A DNA stretch of 64,000 bases. Origin: Neorhizobium lilium (GTDB lineage Bacteria; Pseudomonadota; Alphaproteobacteria; Rhizobiales; Rhizobiaceae). The position numbers and the translations under genes are program-made. How positions within the stretch are numbered: the first letter of the stretch is position 1; the number at the start of each line of letters is the position of its first letter. The notes beneath the pieces are model-generated. The model searched no databases, was not told the origin of the DNA, and saw only the letters and a program-made list of their open reading frames with translations. Below, piece by piece: positions 18,717-27,991 of the stretch. The stretch spans positions 1,237,731 through 1,301,730 of the forward strand of contig NZ_SBIP01000002.1 in NCBI RefSeq assembly GCF_004053875.1. Reading direction: 5' to 3'.

Positions 18717-19903
18717 GGCTTACCTCTGCTGTTATGCGATAGGGGGGGCTCGCCGTGGCGAGCATAAGGTGTAGGAAGCTGGCGTTTTGCAGGCGTCTGC
18801 ATTTTCTCTTTCCGGCCGCGGCTGCCTGTCAGCACCTGATAAAGGCTCGGAATGGCGTGAGACACGAACCAGTTGGTCCCAACCAGAATGATGAAGCTCG
18901 TGGCAACTGCGCCGAGATAGAAGACCGGGTAGAGGGAATCCGCCATGGCGCGGTTCCAGATCATCCACATTACCACCAGCAACGGGTAGTGAGCGCAAAA
19001 GATCCAGAAGCTCAGGCTTCCGGTCGCGGCCAGCCGTTCGCTGAGCCGGGTCCGGATCGCTAAAGCCGAGACAAGCCAGAAGCCGCCGGCCCCAACGATG
19101 GAGAGCGCATTCAGCGCCAAGTCCAGGAACCATGGGAAATCCGGGCCTGTCCGGTAGAGGCCGATGGACAGGACTCCGGCTGCCAGCAGCACTGCCAGCG
19201 TTCCCGGAAGGGCGAAACGATCAAGCGCCCTCAAGTCCACTTTATTCAGCGCCAGATAGATGCCGAAGGTGAAGCTGAACAGGATGGATTTCTTCAACAC
19301 GATACCGACCGGGACATCCGGAACGACGGCAATCAGGAAAAGAACCGCCAGCGTCGACAGGGGCGCCCGGCGGACACACAAGGCCAGAAGCGGCGACAGA
19401 AGGATGCAGACGAGCAGGTCGCGCAGGAAATAAAGCGGAACATTGACGGGAAAATCCTCGATCGCAAACGCATAGGTCAGAAGCTCGCGCGGAGATGAAT
19501 TCCACAGGTCGTGGAAGTAGCCGATGCCCATGTCCGCCCGCTGGATGACGAGCACGGTTATGAACAGCCCACAATTCCAAAGCAGGAAAGGCAGGAGCAC
19601 CGTTCGCGCCTTCGACCACAAGGTCGTTCCGTAGTCGAACTTTTCCATGCCGCGCACGAACAGCAGATAGCCGGAAATCGCGCTGAGACATGGCACGCCG
19701 ATCCGGAAGAGGCTGTCGCCCAGAAATACGCGCAGCCAGTCGAAGAGGCCGTTTGCCCCCAGGAACTGGCTGGTGCCGTCATTACTCGGCACATGTACGA
19801 AGACAATGCCGCAGATCAGCAAAATACGCATCAGATTGATACGGGAGGATACGTTTTGATCAACAGTCAAACGAGTCACCCTTTTGGGCGATGCCCCCCT
19901 CAT
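18713..19903 (-). CDS. exoH: acyltransferase ExoH, succinoglycan succinylation
   Basis: A 396-aa integral-membrane acyltransferase-3 family protein with about ten hydrophobic segments. The first, MRILLICGIVFVHV, carries the catalytic histidine expected in helix 1. ExoH is held to add succinyl groups to succinoglycan. ATG 19903 is chosen; the frame is open to 20101 but those extra residues look non-native. No strong ribosome site is seen, and an ATG at MRILL is a possible alternative. It heads the leftward operon exoH-K-L-A-M-O-P. Confidence 0.82.
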   Translation of the reverse strand: MRGASPKRVTRLTVDQNVSSRINLMRILLICGIVFVHVPSNDGTSQFLGANGLFDWLRVFLGDSLFRIGVPCLSAISGYLLFVRGMEKFDYGTTLWSKARTVLLPFLLWNCGLFITVLVIQRADMGIGYFHDLWNSSPRELLTYAFAIEDFPVNVPLYFLRDLLVCILLSPLLALCVRRAPLSTLAVLFLIAVVPDVPVGIVLKKSILFSFTFGIYLALNKVDLRALDRFALPGTLAVLLAAGVLSIGLYRTGPDFPWFLDLALNALSIVGAGGFWLVSALAIRTRLSERLAATGSLSFWIFCAHYPLLVVMWMIWNRAMADSLYPVFYLGAVATSFIILVGTNWFVSHAIPSLYQVLTGSRGRKEKMQTPAKRQLPTPYARHGEPPLSHNSRGKP

Positions 19904-20231
19904 CGCCGTTTCATCAGAGCAGACTTTAGCCCGCAGTCGTCCCGACAGGATCAGGGTGAGATGAGCGCAAAATGTGGCGGTGCAGCAAAAAATTGAGGAA
20001 AGCAATTTATAGCGGCAATATGATACCGACTCGTGTTTAGCCGGCGTTACGTTAGAAATCCCTAAAAAACGCCTGTTCCGTGGGAGGTTCGTTATTCTCA
20101 TTGCTGCGCCGCAACAAGAAAATTCAGATGCGGCTGATCACGAAATTTTTTTATTCGGCACACCCAAAAGTGATCCCTCAACAGAGGGCCGCCTTAAAAA
20201 ATGGCCGTATTGTGGCGGATCTGTGGCGAAG
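19904..20231. other. exoH-exoT intergenic region
   Basis: About 330 bp, more AT-rich than its surroundings. It should hold the promoter of the leftward exoH operon; on the minus strand a TATAAA near 20010 is a weak -10 candidate without a good -35. exoI, which sits between exoH and exoT in Sinorhizobium, is absent, and I could not find a recognisable remnant. Confidence 0.5.
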
Positions 20232-21716
20232 TTAGGCAGAGCTTGGTTCCGTGGCTGGGCGTCCTCTCCGCCGCCGAACGAGATCCACGATCTTTCGGAT
20301 GAGTCTCATTTCGGTGAGAAGGAAGAGAATGGCATAGAGCACGGCGCCGACGGCGGCCCCGGCAAGCACCTGGAGGTAGGGGCTTGTTAACTGTGCCGAG
20401 AAGGTGTGGAGGAAGACGCGCACACCGATCGCCATGATGAAAGAGGTGATCATCGAACGGCTGCTCGTCAGCAAGCCCCAGAAGAACGGGATCTTGTCCA
20501 CCCGGAAGACGGCCCAGGAATATCCGACAAGCGTGACAGCGTTGACGATGCAAAGCCCGATCATTGCATCCACCAGGCTGCCGTAATAGGCGCCGCCGGC
20601 AATCGCGGCCGTTGTGGCGATGGCCCGCAGCACGGCCGACCAGAACAGCACACGGCTATGCCCCGTTCCCTTGAGGTAGGGGATGAAGGTGCTGCAGGGC
20701 GTGATGATCGCCTTGGAAAGCGACAGCAGGCCGAGGACCGGCCACGCATAGGCCCATTGCGGCCCGAACAACACCAGCATGGCGGGCTCCGCCACGGCCC
20801 AGAGCCCGAACATCGCCGGCGCGAGAACCACCGTCATTGCCTGCGTGCTGAACATCAGCGCTTCGGACCGCCGCTTCCGATCGTCTCCCATCAGGCTGAA
20901 GGCGGGAAAGAGGACGCCCATGACGGCAGACAGGACGACCTGGTTCGGAATGCTGGCAAACCGGTTGGCGGCGGAATAGGCGCCGGCATCGGCAAGGCCG
21001 AGAATACGTGCGATGACTACCATCGGCGCCTGAAAGGTGACGAAATTCGCCATTTCCGAGCCCATGAGCCCGGAGGAATAGCGCAGCAGCGGCAGAATCC
21101 GAGCCGGCCGGATGACAAGCCGCGGCGCGTAGCGCGTAATGGCATAGAGGCCGAACAGCCGGATCGCCGCCGAGGAAAACAACTGCACGACCAGAGCCCA
21201 CACCCCGAAGCCGAGGAGAGCAAGCCCAAGCGCGACCAGCGCCGCCGTAACTTCCGAAACGGTGCTGAGGATCGCGTCCTTGCTGAAATTCATCTCGCGG
21301 GCGAGCAGCGAATAGGCGACGTCCGCCGTCAATTGCAGGGGGATGAGCAGCGCCATGATGCGCAGGAGACCGGCACTATTGGGCGCGCCCATCATCGTCG
21401 CAAGCACGTCGGCGCCGAAGAAAAGGATGAGCGCCATGGCGACGGCCATGGCCAGATTGGACCAGAAAACCGTATGAACTGTATCGAGGTCTCCGTCCCG
21501 ATCGACAATCAGGGCGGAGGTCAGTCCAGCGCCACCGATCATGGCCAGGAACTGGACAACCGTCAGCGCAACGGCTACGGATCCGAAATCTTCCGGCGTC
21601 AGCAGTCTTGCCAGAATGGGGACGGTGACAAATTTCAGCCCGAAAGTCGCGGTTTTTGAGAGCACGCTCCAGCCGACATTCGTCGTGATGGACTTCACGC
21701 CTTGAGTTGGAGCCAT
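20232..21716 (-). CDS. exoT: succinoglycan flippase ExoT (Wzx type)
   Basis: A 494-aa integral-membrane protein of the MOP/polysaccharide transporter family, with about 12 hydrophobic segments. The N-terminus (SKTATFGLKFVTVPILARLLTPEDFG) is the classic Wzx/lipid-III-flippase start. It moves the undecaprenyl-linked octasaccharide across the inner membrane. It is divergent from exoW, with 108 bp between them, and therefore has its own promoter there. A GGGA site lies 8-9 nt before ATG. Confidence 0.88.
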   Translation of the reverse strand: MAPTQGVKSITTNVGWSVLSKTATFGLKFVTVPILARLLTPEDFGSVAVALTVVQFLAMIGGAGLTSALIVDRDGDLDTVHTVFWSNLAMAVAMALILFFGADVLATMMGAPNSAGLLRIMALLIPLQLTADVAYSLLAREMNFSKDAILSTVSEVTAALVALGLALLGFGVWALVVQLFSSAAIRLFGLYAITRYAPRLVIRPARILPLLRYSSGLMGSEMANFVTFQAPMVVIARILGLADAGAYSAANRFASIPNQVVLSAVMGVLFPAFSLMGDDRKRRSEALMFSTQAMTVVLAPAMFGLWAVAEPAMLVLFGPQWAYAWPVLGLLSLSKAIITPCSTFIPYLKGTGHSRVLFWSAVLRAIATTAAIAGGAYYGSLVDAMIGLCIVNAVTLVGYSWAVFRVDKIPFFWGLLTSSRSMITSFIMAIGVRVFLHTFSAQLTSPYLQVLAGAAVGAVLYAILFLLTEMRLIRKIVDLVRRRRGRPATEPSSA

Positions 21717-21824
21717 ATCCTAAATCCCGTACTGGAGTATCTTTGAACGCGGCCGTGGCCGCTCTACCTCAAGGCCTGCCAAAAGTCAGCGGCTTGCAAT
21801 CTTGAAAAAAGCAGGGGCGAAAAC

Positions 21825-22793
21825 ATGGCGACATTTACGGTTGTTATTCCATTTTACCAAAAGGAACTCGGCATTCTGCGCCGGGCGCTGACATCGGTCT
21901 TCGAGCAGACCTACCAGGATTTCGATATCATCATCGTTGACGACGAGTCACCCCTTGCCGCAGATGTCGAGCTTCAGGGCATCGACGAGGCCTGGAAATC
22001 CCGCATCAAAGTCATCCGCCAACCGAACGGCGGACCGGGAGGCGCCCGAAATACCGGCCTGGACGCCGTGCCGCCGGAAACCAAATTCGTCGCCCTGCTG
22101 GACTCCGATGACATATGGCTGCCAAACCATCTCGGCAACGCCTTCGAGAGCATGACGCGGTTCGGCGCGGAATGTTACTGGGCCTCGATGCAGGCGAGCG
22201 AGGAATTTTACTACCATTTCGGCATGGCCGAACTCGAGCGGACGGAAGGCGGCACCCGGCTGTCCGAAAACCCGCTGGTGATCGAAATGCCGGATTTGGC
22301 GAGCGTCATGCTGAAAAACTGGAGCTTCCTGCACCTGACCTGCATGGTCATGGCCCGGCCTGTGTTCGAGAGCATCCGGTTCGAGCCGACGCTGCGGCTG
22401 GCAGCGGAAGACGTGCTGTTCTTCTGCGATTGCATCCTGAAATCGAAGCGCACCATTCTTTGCGACGCGCCGGGTGCTGCAAGAGGCATGGGGATCAACA
22501 TCTTCCATAGCATCGACAACCAGTCGCCCCAGTTTCTGCGCCAGCAGTTCAACACCTGGGTTGCCCTCGACACTCTGGAGCAGCGTTTCCGCGCCCGCCC
22601 CGACGACGTTGCCTCGATTGCGTCCTACAAGAATACCGCCCGAAGACAGGCACTGTGGAGCCAGGCTGGACGGCTAAAGCGCAGACAGGCGCCTGATTTT
22701 GGTCTGCTTGCCCGCTGGGTCATGCGGGACCCGGGCCTGATCGGCGCCGCCTTTGCGCTCGGTGCCGGAAAACTAGGACGAACCGGGCGCTGA
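21825..22793 (+). CDS. exoW: succinoglycan glucosyltransferase ExoW
   Basis: A 322-aa GT2 protein. It begins MATFTVVIPFYQKELGILRRAL, then DIIIVDDESP, GGPGGARNTGLD and ALLDSDDIWLPNHL with the metal-binding aspartates. ExoW adds a beta-1,3 glucose near the end of the side chain in the known pathway. AGGGG lies upstream of ATG 21825. It is followed by exoV after 41 bp, and the two form a short rightward operon that precedes pyruvylation of the terminal glucose. Confidence 0.87.
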   Translation: MATFTVVIPFYQKELGILRRALTSVFEQTYQDFDIIIVDDESPLAADVELQGIDEAWKSRIKVIRQPNGGPGGARNTGLDAVPPETKFVALLDSDDIWLPNHLGNAFESMTRFGAECYWASMQASEEFYYHFGMAELERTEGGTRLSENPLVIEMPDLASVMLKNWSFLHLTCMVMARPVFESIRFEPTLRLAAEDVLFFCDCILKSKRTILCDAPGAARGMGINIFHSIDNQSPQFLRQQFNTWVALDTLEQRFRARPDDVASIASYKNTARRQALWSQAGRLKRRQAPDFGLLARWVMRDPGLIGAAFALGAGKLGRTGR

Positions 22794-22834
22794 TCGCGCG
22801 GTTCCCATCTGTCAATTCTCAACGGAGGCCTGCC

Positions 22835-23782
22835 ATGTACCCCTATCACTGGGAATCTCATCACGGCAATTTCGGCGACGACCTCAATCTCTGGCTCTGG
22901 GACTTTCTTCTCCCAGGCTTCCGCGACGTTCATCCCGAGACGGTGCTGGTCGGCGTAGGCACCGTACTCAATCCGGTTCTTCTGCCGACAGACCGCAAGA
23001 AGCTGGTGATCGGCAGCGGCTACGGCTATGGCGAAGCGCCGAACATCACCACGCCGGATTGGGACGTTCGCTGCGTGCGTGGCCCGCTGACGGCCGCCAA
23101 GCTTGGCCTGCCGGCGGGAAAGGGCATCACTGATCCGGCCGTCATGATCGCCGACATGCCGGAGTTCCAGAACCTCTCCAAGATCCACAAGAAGACGTTC
23201 ATCCCCCACTGGGAATCCGCCGAATTCGGCATGTGGCCCGCCGTCTGCGAACCGGTGGGCCTGACCTATCTCGATCCGCGCGGCGAGGCCAAGGCCGTCA
23301 TCCGCCACATTGCTCAGTCCGAGTTCATCGTGGCCGAATCCATGCACGGCGCCATCCTGGCCGATGCCTTCCGGGTGCCGTGGGTCGCCGTCACCACGTC
23401 GCGTGCCATCAACAATTTCAAGTGGAGCGATTGGGCATCTTCCGTCCGCGCCCGCTATGAACCCCGCTATGTGCCGGTATCGACCCGCGCAGAAGCGGTG
23501 GCCAAAAAGGCCCGTTTCTGGGGCATCCGTTTCGACGCACAGCGACCGGGAGCCTCATCGGCGCCGGCACCGGCCCATGCGGGCGGCGATGTCATGACCC
23601 GTTCGGCGCCCAGCCAGACAGGTCTACGCGGGATCGCCAAGCAGGCACTGGCAGCGCCTTCCATTCTGGCATTGTGGCAGGCAAGCCGGGCCGAGCCGCA
23701 TCTGAGCCCGGACGGAGCGCTGGAAAACTGCAAGCAGAGATTCCGCGACGTGCTCGATAGCGTACGCCGCGACTATTTTTGA
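22835..23782 (+). CDS. exoV: polysaccharide pyruvyl transferase ExoV
   Basis: A 315-aa polysaccharide pyruvyl transferase. Family blocks include HGNFGDDLNLWLW near residues 9-21, GVGTVLNPVL, VRGPLTAAKLG, and AESMHGAILADAFRVPWVAV near 166-185. It transfers a ketal pyruvate from phosphoenolpyruvate to the terminal sugar of the repeat unit. GGAGG lies 6-7 nt before ATG. It is convergent with exoU, 11 bp apart, with no clear terminator in the gap. Confidence 0.92.
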   Translation: MYPYHWESHHGNFGDDLNLWLWDFLLPGFRDVHPETVLVGVGTVLNPVLLPTDRKKLVIGSGYGYGEAPNITTPDWDVRCVRGPLTAAKLGLPAGKGITDPAVMIADMPEFQNLSKIHKKTFIPHWESAEFGMWPAVCEPVGLTYLDPRGEAKAVIRHIAQSEFIVAESMHGAILADAFRVPWVAVTTSRAINNFKWSDWASSVRARYEPRYVPVSTRAEAVAKKARFWGIRFDAQRPGASSAPAPAHAGGDVMTRSAPSQTGLRGIAKQALAAPSILALWQASRAEPHLSPDGALENCKQRFRDVLDSVRRDYF

Positions 23783-23793
23783 CTGGCCTGACC

Positions 23794-24798
23794 CTATTTT
23801 CTGCCGGCGGGCACGCCCGCCAGCAGGTAGCGAACGGCAGAAGGGGATGAAGCAACCGGGGATGTCCTGCCCCGGAAGCCGTCCAGCTTGTCCAGGAAAA
23901 TGCCAGCGGCAATCGACGGGATGTGCTGCGGCCGGCTGAGAAGCCGGCGAAGCGCGCCCGCATAGCCGGACTGCGCCTTGGTATCCAGGAAGGCGCGGTG
24001 CTCGTACCTGTCGCGGATGTGGTTGCGGTGCCTGCTGATGACCGCACGGGCATCGGGAGCAAGCGACGCGTCCCGCAGGATCGCCTCGTCCGCCTCGTAA
24101 AGCATCCGCAGATCCTCCGTCCGGTGGCGGCTGCTCAAGGAGTCGTGGCGCACCACGGCGCCATAGCCGCAATGTTCGATCACCTTGTAGCGGGCGCCCT
24201 TGGCCAGCGCCCTGAGGTAGAGATCGTAGTCCTCGCCGAGCCTCAGCTTCTCGTCATAGCGGATCTTGTGGGCGTCGAGAAAGGCGCGGCGCATGATCGG
24301 CTTCAGAAAGCCCACTTCGCCGCGCGGCTTGCCGCGCTGCGAGATATTGCCTTCCACGAAATCCACCAGCGAGATCGTCCGGGGTCGCGTCTCGAAACGT
24401 TCCGGAACGGCGAGCGCGGCAGGATCGGAGATGAAGGCGATGTTGTCGGCAAGCAGGTCCCAACCATCCTCCGCCAGCATGGGCGAGAAACGGCCCGCAA
24501 AGAAGAAATCGTCGGCATCCAGAATGGCGATGAGCGGCGCTTGCGACGCGGCAATGGCCGCATTCCGGGCAGCCGACGGCCCCCGGTTCTGGGCGAAGGA
24601 CAGGATTTTCAGCCGGCCAGAACCATCGTCTGCACCGCGAGCGACATCCGATGTCCGGTCGGTCGAACCGTCATCCACCACCACCACTTCGCTGACGAGA
24701 CCCTCGGCCAGCGCCGAATGCACGGCTTTGGCAATGGTGTCCGCGGCATTTTTCGCGGCAATGATGACACAGATCGTCTGGGCGGAAGTTTCGGCCAC
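23794..24798 (-). CDS. exoU: succinoglycan glucosyltransferase ExoU
   Basis: A 334-aa GT2 glycosyltransferase with ICVIIAAKNAADTIAKAV, VVVVDDGSTDRT, NRGPSAARNAAI and AILDADDFFFAGRF. Its general layout is close to ExoO (LRLGEDYDLYLRALAKG). ExoU adds a beta-1,6 glucose in the known pathway. The start is GTG at 24798 with GGAG 7 nt upstream; an upstream ATG is out of frame. It is separated from exoX by about 130 bp on the same strand. Confidence 0.87.
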   Translation of the reverse strand: MAETSAQTICVIIAAKNAADTIAKAVHSALAEGLVSEVVVVDDGSTDRTSDVARGADDGSGRLKILSFAQNRGPSAARNAAIAASQAPLIAILDADDFFFAGRFSPMLAEDGWDLLADNIAFISDPAALAVPERFETRPRTISLVDFVEGNISQRGKPRGEVGFLKPIMRRAFLDAHKIRYDEKLRLGEDYDLYLRALAKGARYKVIEHCGYGAVVRHDSLSSRHRTEDLRMLYEADEAILRDASLAPDARAVISRHRNHIRDRYEHRAFLDTKAQSGYAGALRRLLSRPQHIPSIAAGIFLDKLDGFRGRTSPVASSPSAVRYLLAGVPAGRK

Positions 24799-24930
24799 TC
24801 ATGCTCTCCATCGTTACGGGCAACGATTATGAGCGTAGGAACATGGCCCTCATGTGAAGCCGGGTCAAAAGAAAATCGGCCTTGGGCACAATCGTCCACC
24901 AAGGCGCATCACCAAACTCAATGGCAGATG

Positions 24931-25221
24931 CTACCGGTCGCGGGCCTGGAAGTTGCGGGCGACGGTCGGCTGGATCTCCTCCCTCGTTTCCCTTTCAAGT
25001 CCCCGGAGAAGGATGGATTCGCGGGCAGGTATTCCCTCGCTACGAAGCTTTTCGCGCCGAACGAGGTAAAATATACCAACGAAATATCCCGCCTGAATGA
25101 TCACGGTACAGATCAGCGTCTGTATAAGCGCGGTCACGATCGACCCATGGATAAGATAGGACGACACGGCGAATACGATCAAAACTGCCAGCATGCTGAC
25201 AAAGACGCGCGGCGCGTACAT
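24931..25221 (-). CDS. exoX: exopolysaccharide production repressor ExoX
   Basis: A 96-aa small membrane protein. Two hydrophobic helices (VFVSMLAVLIVFAVSSYLI and TALIQTLICTVIIQAGYFVG) are followed by a basic cytoplasmic tail, and the opening MYAPRVFVSML is typical of ExoX/PsiA proteins. Family knowledge: ExoX acts after transcription, probably on ExoY, and its dose relative to exoY sets polysaccharide output. ATG 25221 has GGAGG 6-7 nt upstream. It is divergent from exoY across a 726-bp gap. Confidence 0.88.
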   Translation of the reverse strand: MYAPRVFVSMLAVLIVFAVSSYLIHGSIVTALIQTLICTVIIQAGYFVGIFYLVRREKLRSEGIPARESILLRGLERETREEIQPTVARNFQARDR

Positions 25222-25947
25222 AAGACTCCTCCCGAACAGCTTTATATGTTCAGTGCAACAGTTCCACAGGCTCCTCTTCTGCGGAACGTTTACGAGCCTG
25301 CCGAAGAGGTTAGTCATTACCCCATCGTGTAGGCCGTTTCACGTTGAAACTTCGTAATGTTTCCGCAGTTCCTCAAGCCCTCTTCAGATTAACCTAAACT
25401 CTTTCTTACCGAAATACCACAAATGACGTGTCACTTTTTCGCCACGTTTCAGCCCTGACCGCCCCATTGGCTCCTCCTTACCCCTCCAGGAGCCTCCCCT
25501 GATCCGATATTCGATCAACTTTTATTACAAAGGTCACGCCTTCCGCGATCTTTCTTTTGCGCCGCAACATTGTATTGCAGTGCAACAGGATTAGGCCTTT
25601 GGTCGGAGCCTGAAGCTACTTTCGCCTGTTTCGGAAGAGGGAACGGACATTCCGGCTACACCCATTTAGGTACGATACATGCAATTTTAACGGGATGACA
25701 AGCGATTATTCCATAACCGCAGAACAGTACAAATCGATTTAAGTATTCGCCAATGCGACTACTGACCATGACCAGTAACACTCATGACGACAGATTTGTG
25801 ACGAACGGCGTCAAGCCCCGGCAAGGCCTGCATGCCGATAAAAAATGACTAGCATCAAATTCCGAACACAGACTTATTATCATATCGCAGGTGCAAAGAC
25901 GCGCCTCAAAGGCACCGACTATCGCAAAACAAAGTGGAGTCTTCTCT
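25222..25947. promoter_or_regulatory. exoX-exoY divergent intergenic region with CAGTGCAACAG repeats
   Basis: A 726-bp gene-free, AT-richer stretch that must hold the promoters of exoX and of exoY-F-Q-Z. The 11-mer CAGTGCAACAG occurs at 25251-25261 and 25578-25588; the second copy lies in a perfect palindrome TTGCA-G-TGCAA (25575-25585). Its length fits a heavily regulated control region. Which proteins bind is unknown. No convincing ORF was seen. Confidence 0.55.
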
Positions 25948-26628
25948 ATGAAGTCAGCGACACGTTCGGCAGGTTCGCCGTTTGTCAATTCCGATCAGAC
26001 CCCCGCGGCACTGCCGATTGGCGGCTTGGTCAAGCGTAGCTTCGATATCACGGCTGCGCTTTGCGCCCTCATCATCTTCAGCCCGATTTTTCTGATGATA
26101 ATGGCGCTTGTGAAGTATTCGGACAATGGACCAGCATTTTACGGACACACCCGGATCGGCCACAACGGTCGGCCGTTCAAATGCCTCAAGTTCAGGACCA
26201 TGGCCACCAATGGCGATGATCTCCTGCGAAAATACCTTCGGGACAATCCCGAGGCCATGGAAGAATGGCGCCTGACGCGTAAGCTGAAGGACGATCCCCG
26301 TGTTACCATCGTTGGCAAGGTTCTGCGCAAGCTGAGCCTTGACGAGCTGCCGCAGCTTCTCAACATCGTACGCGGAGAAATGAGCGTCGTAGGCCCCCGT
26401 CCGGTGGTCGATGACGAGCTGAAGGTCTACGACAGCTTCGCTGTCTATTACCTGCGCACCCGGCCGGGTTTGACCGGTCTGTGGCAGATCAGCGGCCGCA
26501 ATGATGTCTCCTACGAGACCCGCATCGCGTTCGATACGCACTATGTTCAGAACTGGTCACTTTTCCGGGACATTGCCATTATCGTGAAGACGATTCCGGC
26601 TGTATGCTTTGCCCGCGGCAGTTACTGA
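25948..26628 (+). CDS. exoY: undecaprenyl-phosphate galactose phosphotransferase ExoY
   Basis: A 226-aa priming enzyme that puts galactose-1-phosphate on undecaprenyl phosphate, the first committed step. One N-terminal membrane helix (FDITAALCALIIFSPIFLMI) precedes the bacterial sugar transferase core. Motifs are KCLKFRTM, the LRKLSLDELPQLLNI block, GPRPV and RPGLTGLWQISGRNDVSYETR. ATG 25948 is chosen because GGAG lies 8 nt upstream; the frame extends to 25891 without signs of coding. It heads the exoY-F-Q-Z operon. Confidence 0.92.
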   Translation: MKSATRSAGSPFVNSDQTPAALPIGGLVKRSFDITAALCALIIFSPIFLMIMALVKYSDNGPAFYGHTRIGHNGRPFKCLKFRTMATNGDDLLRKYLRDNPEAMEEWRLTRKLKDDPRVTIVGKVLRKLSLDELPQLLNIVRGEMSVVGPRPVVDDELKVYDSFAVYYLRTRPGLTGLWQISGRNDVSYETRIAFDTHYVQNWSLFRDIAIIVKTIPAVCFARGSY

Positions 26629-26724
26629 CATACGGTGTCCGGGCAGCCGCCCGGCTTCGATCACAGACTGCATCGACCAGACGATGCCCGGCTTGAACGG
26701 GCATGCCGATTGAAAGAGATGTTC

Positions 26725-27981
26725 ATGCGCAAGAACCTTGCATCTGCGGGGCGTGTGACTGCCACATTTGTGTTGGCGGCCACCGCTTTTGCGATTTCCA
26801 CTGTCTCGTCCGGGGCCGCCGACAGCGGCTACAAACTGGGCGTTATGGACAAGCTGCGCATCCGCGTTGCCGAGTGGCAGCCCGCGGATGGCAGCATCAA
26901 GAATTGGGACGTCGTCGGCGGCGAATACACGGTCGGCCCCTCGGGGGCGATCTCCATCCCCTTCATCGGCGATCTGGCGGCGGCGGGAAAGACCACCGGC
27001 GAGGTGGCCGGCGAAATCGGCGAGGAGCTGCGGACCAAGTTCGCCCTGCGCAATCTGCCTTCCGCTTCGGTCGAGGTCGCCGAGTTCCGCCCGGTCTTCC
27101 TGGCGGGAGATGTCGATAAGCCCGGCGAATACCCCTACTCTCCCCGGCTCACCGTGCTGAAAGCGCTGAGCCTTGCCGGCGGGCTGAAGCGCTCGGAGGC
27201 CGGGCAGCGCTTTGCCCGAGACTTTCTCAACGCTCAGGGCGAGGCAGCCGTCTACGATTCCCAGCGCGCCAGGCTGATCGCCCGGCGAGCCCGTCTCCTC
27301 TCCGAGGTGGGCAATGCCAAGGAAATCGAAATGCCGCCGGAGCTGAAGAATTTCAAGAATGCGCAGCAGCTGCTCGACAGCGAAGCCTCCCTGATGAAAT
27401 CGCGCCGCGACCGTTACGAATTTCAGCTGAAGGCTTTGGCCGACCTGCGCTCTCTTCTGCAGAGCGAGGTTCAGTCGCTTGCCCAGAAGACGGAGACCCA
27501 GAAGCGGCAGCTGGAGATCGCCACCGACTCTCGTGACAAGATGTCCCGCCTCACCGAACAGGGCATTACCAACAACAATCGCCTGATTACCCTGGAAGAG
27601 CGGACTGCCGATATCCAGACGAGTCTTCTCGACATCGATACCAATGCGCTTCAGGCCAAACAGTCGATCAGCAAGGCCGACCAGGACGAGATCAATATTC
27701 GCAACGACTGGGTCGCCCAGCGTGCCAAGGAGCTTCAGGACACCGAAGCGGAGCTTGAAAAGCTAAGTCTGCAGCTGGGCACGAGCCGGCAGTTGATGAC
27801 GGAAGCGCTTGCTCAGTCGGCCGAAGCGCTGAAATTCGATCCCAGCCGCCAGGCCGCGAACATCAAATACACCGTGGTCCGCGACGCAGGTCAGGGTGCC
27901 AAGGAAGTGTCCGTGGACGAAAACACGGAGCTTCAGCCGGGCGACGTGGTGAAGGTAACCTCCGAACTCCTGATGCAGTGA
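26725..27981 (+). CDS. exoF: polysaccharide export outer-membrane protein ExoF
   Basis: A 418-aa exported protein of the Wza/ExoF class. A signal peptide covers about residues 1-30 (FVLAATAFAISTVSSGAADS). The polysaccharide export domain spans about 33-115 (YKLGVMDKLRIRV to SASVEVAEF), followed by a SLBB-like segment (RPVFLAGDVDKPGEYPY) and a long helical, coiled-coil region. No lipobox cysteine is seen. Two ATGs at 26719 and 26725 are possible; AGAG spacing favours 26725. Confidence 0.88.
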   Translation: MRKNLASAGRVTATFVLAATAFAISTVSSGAADSGYKLGVMDKLRIRVAEWQPADGSIKNWDVVGGEYTVGPSGAISIPFIGDLAAAGKTTGEVAGEIGEELRTKFALRNLPSASVEVAEFRPVFLAGDVDKPGEYPYSPRLTVLKALSLAGGLKRSEAGQRFARDFLNAQGEAAVYDSQRARLIARRARLLSEVGNAKEIEMPPELKNFKNAQQLLDSEASLMKSRRDRYEFQLKALADLRSLLQSEVQSLAQKTETQKRQLEIATDSRDKMSRLTEQGITNNNRLITLEERTADIQTSLLDIDTNALQAKQSISKADQDEINIRNDWVAQRAKELQDTEAELEKLSLQLGTSRQLMTEALAQSAEALKFDPSRQAANIKYTVVRDAGQGAKEVSVDENTELQPGDVVKVTSELLMQ

Positions 27982-27991
27982 GGTCTGCCTC

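Noticed and set aside
20406..21659. 417-codon plus-strand frame opposite exoT
   Set aside because: It is very rich in Asp, Arg, Gly and His, as expected for the complement of a hydrophobic membrane protein gene; no recognisable domain.
23923..25332. 469-codon plus-strand frame opposite exoU and exoX
   Set aside because: It spans two recognisable genes and their gap on the other strand, with no family motif.
25782..25988. Short minus-strand frame in the exoX-exoY gap
   Set aside because: It overlaps the exoY start, has no ribosome site, and its translation shows no fold-like pattern.
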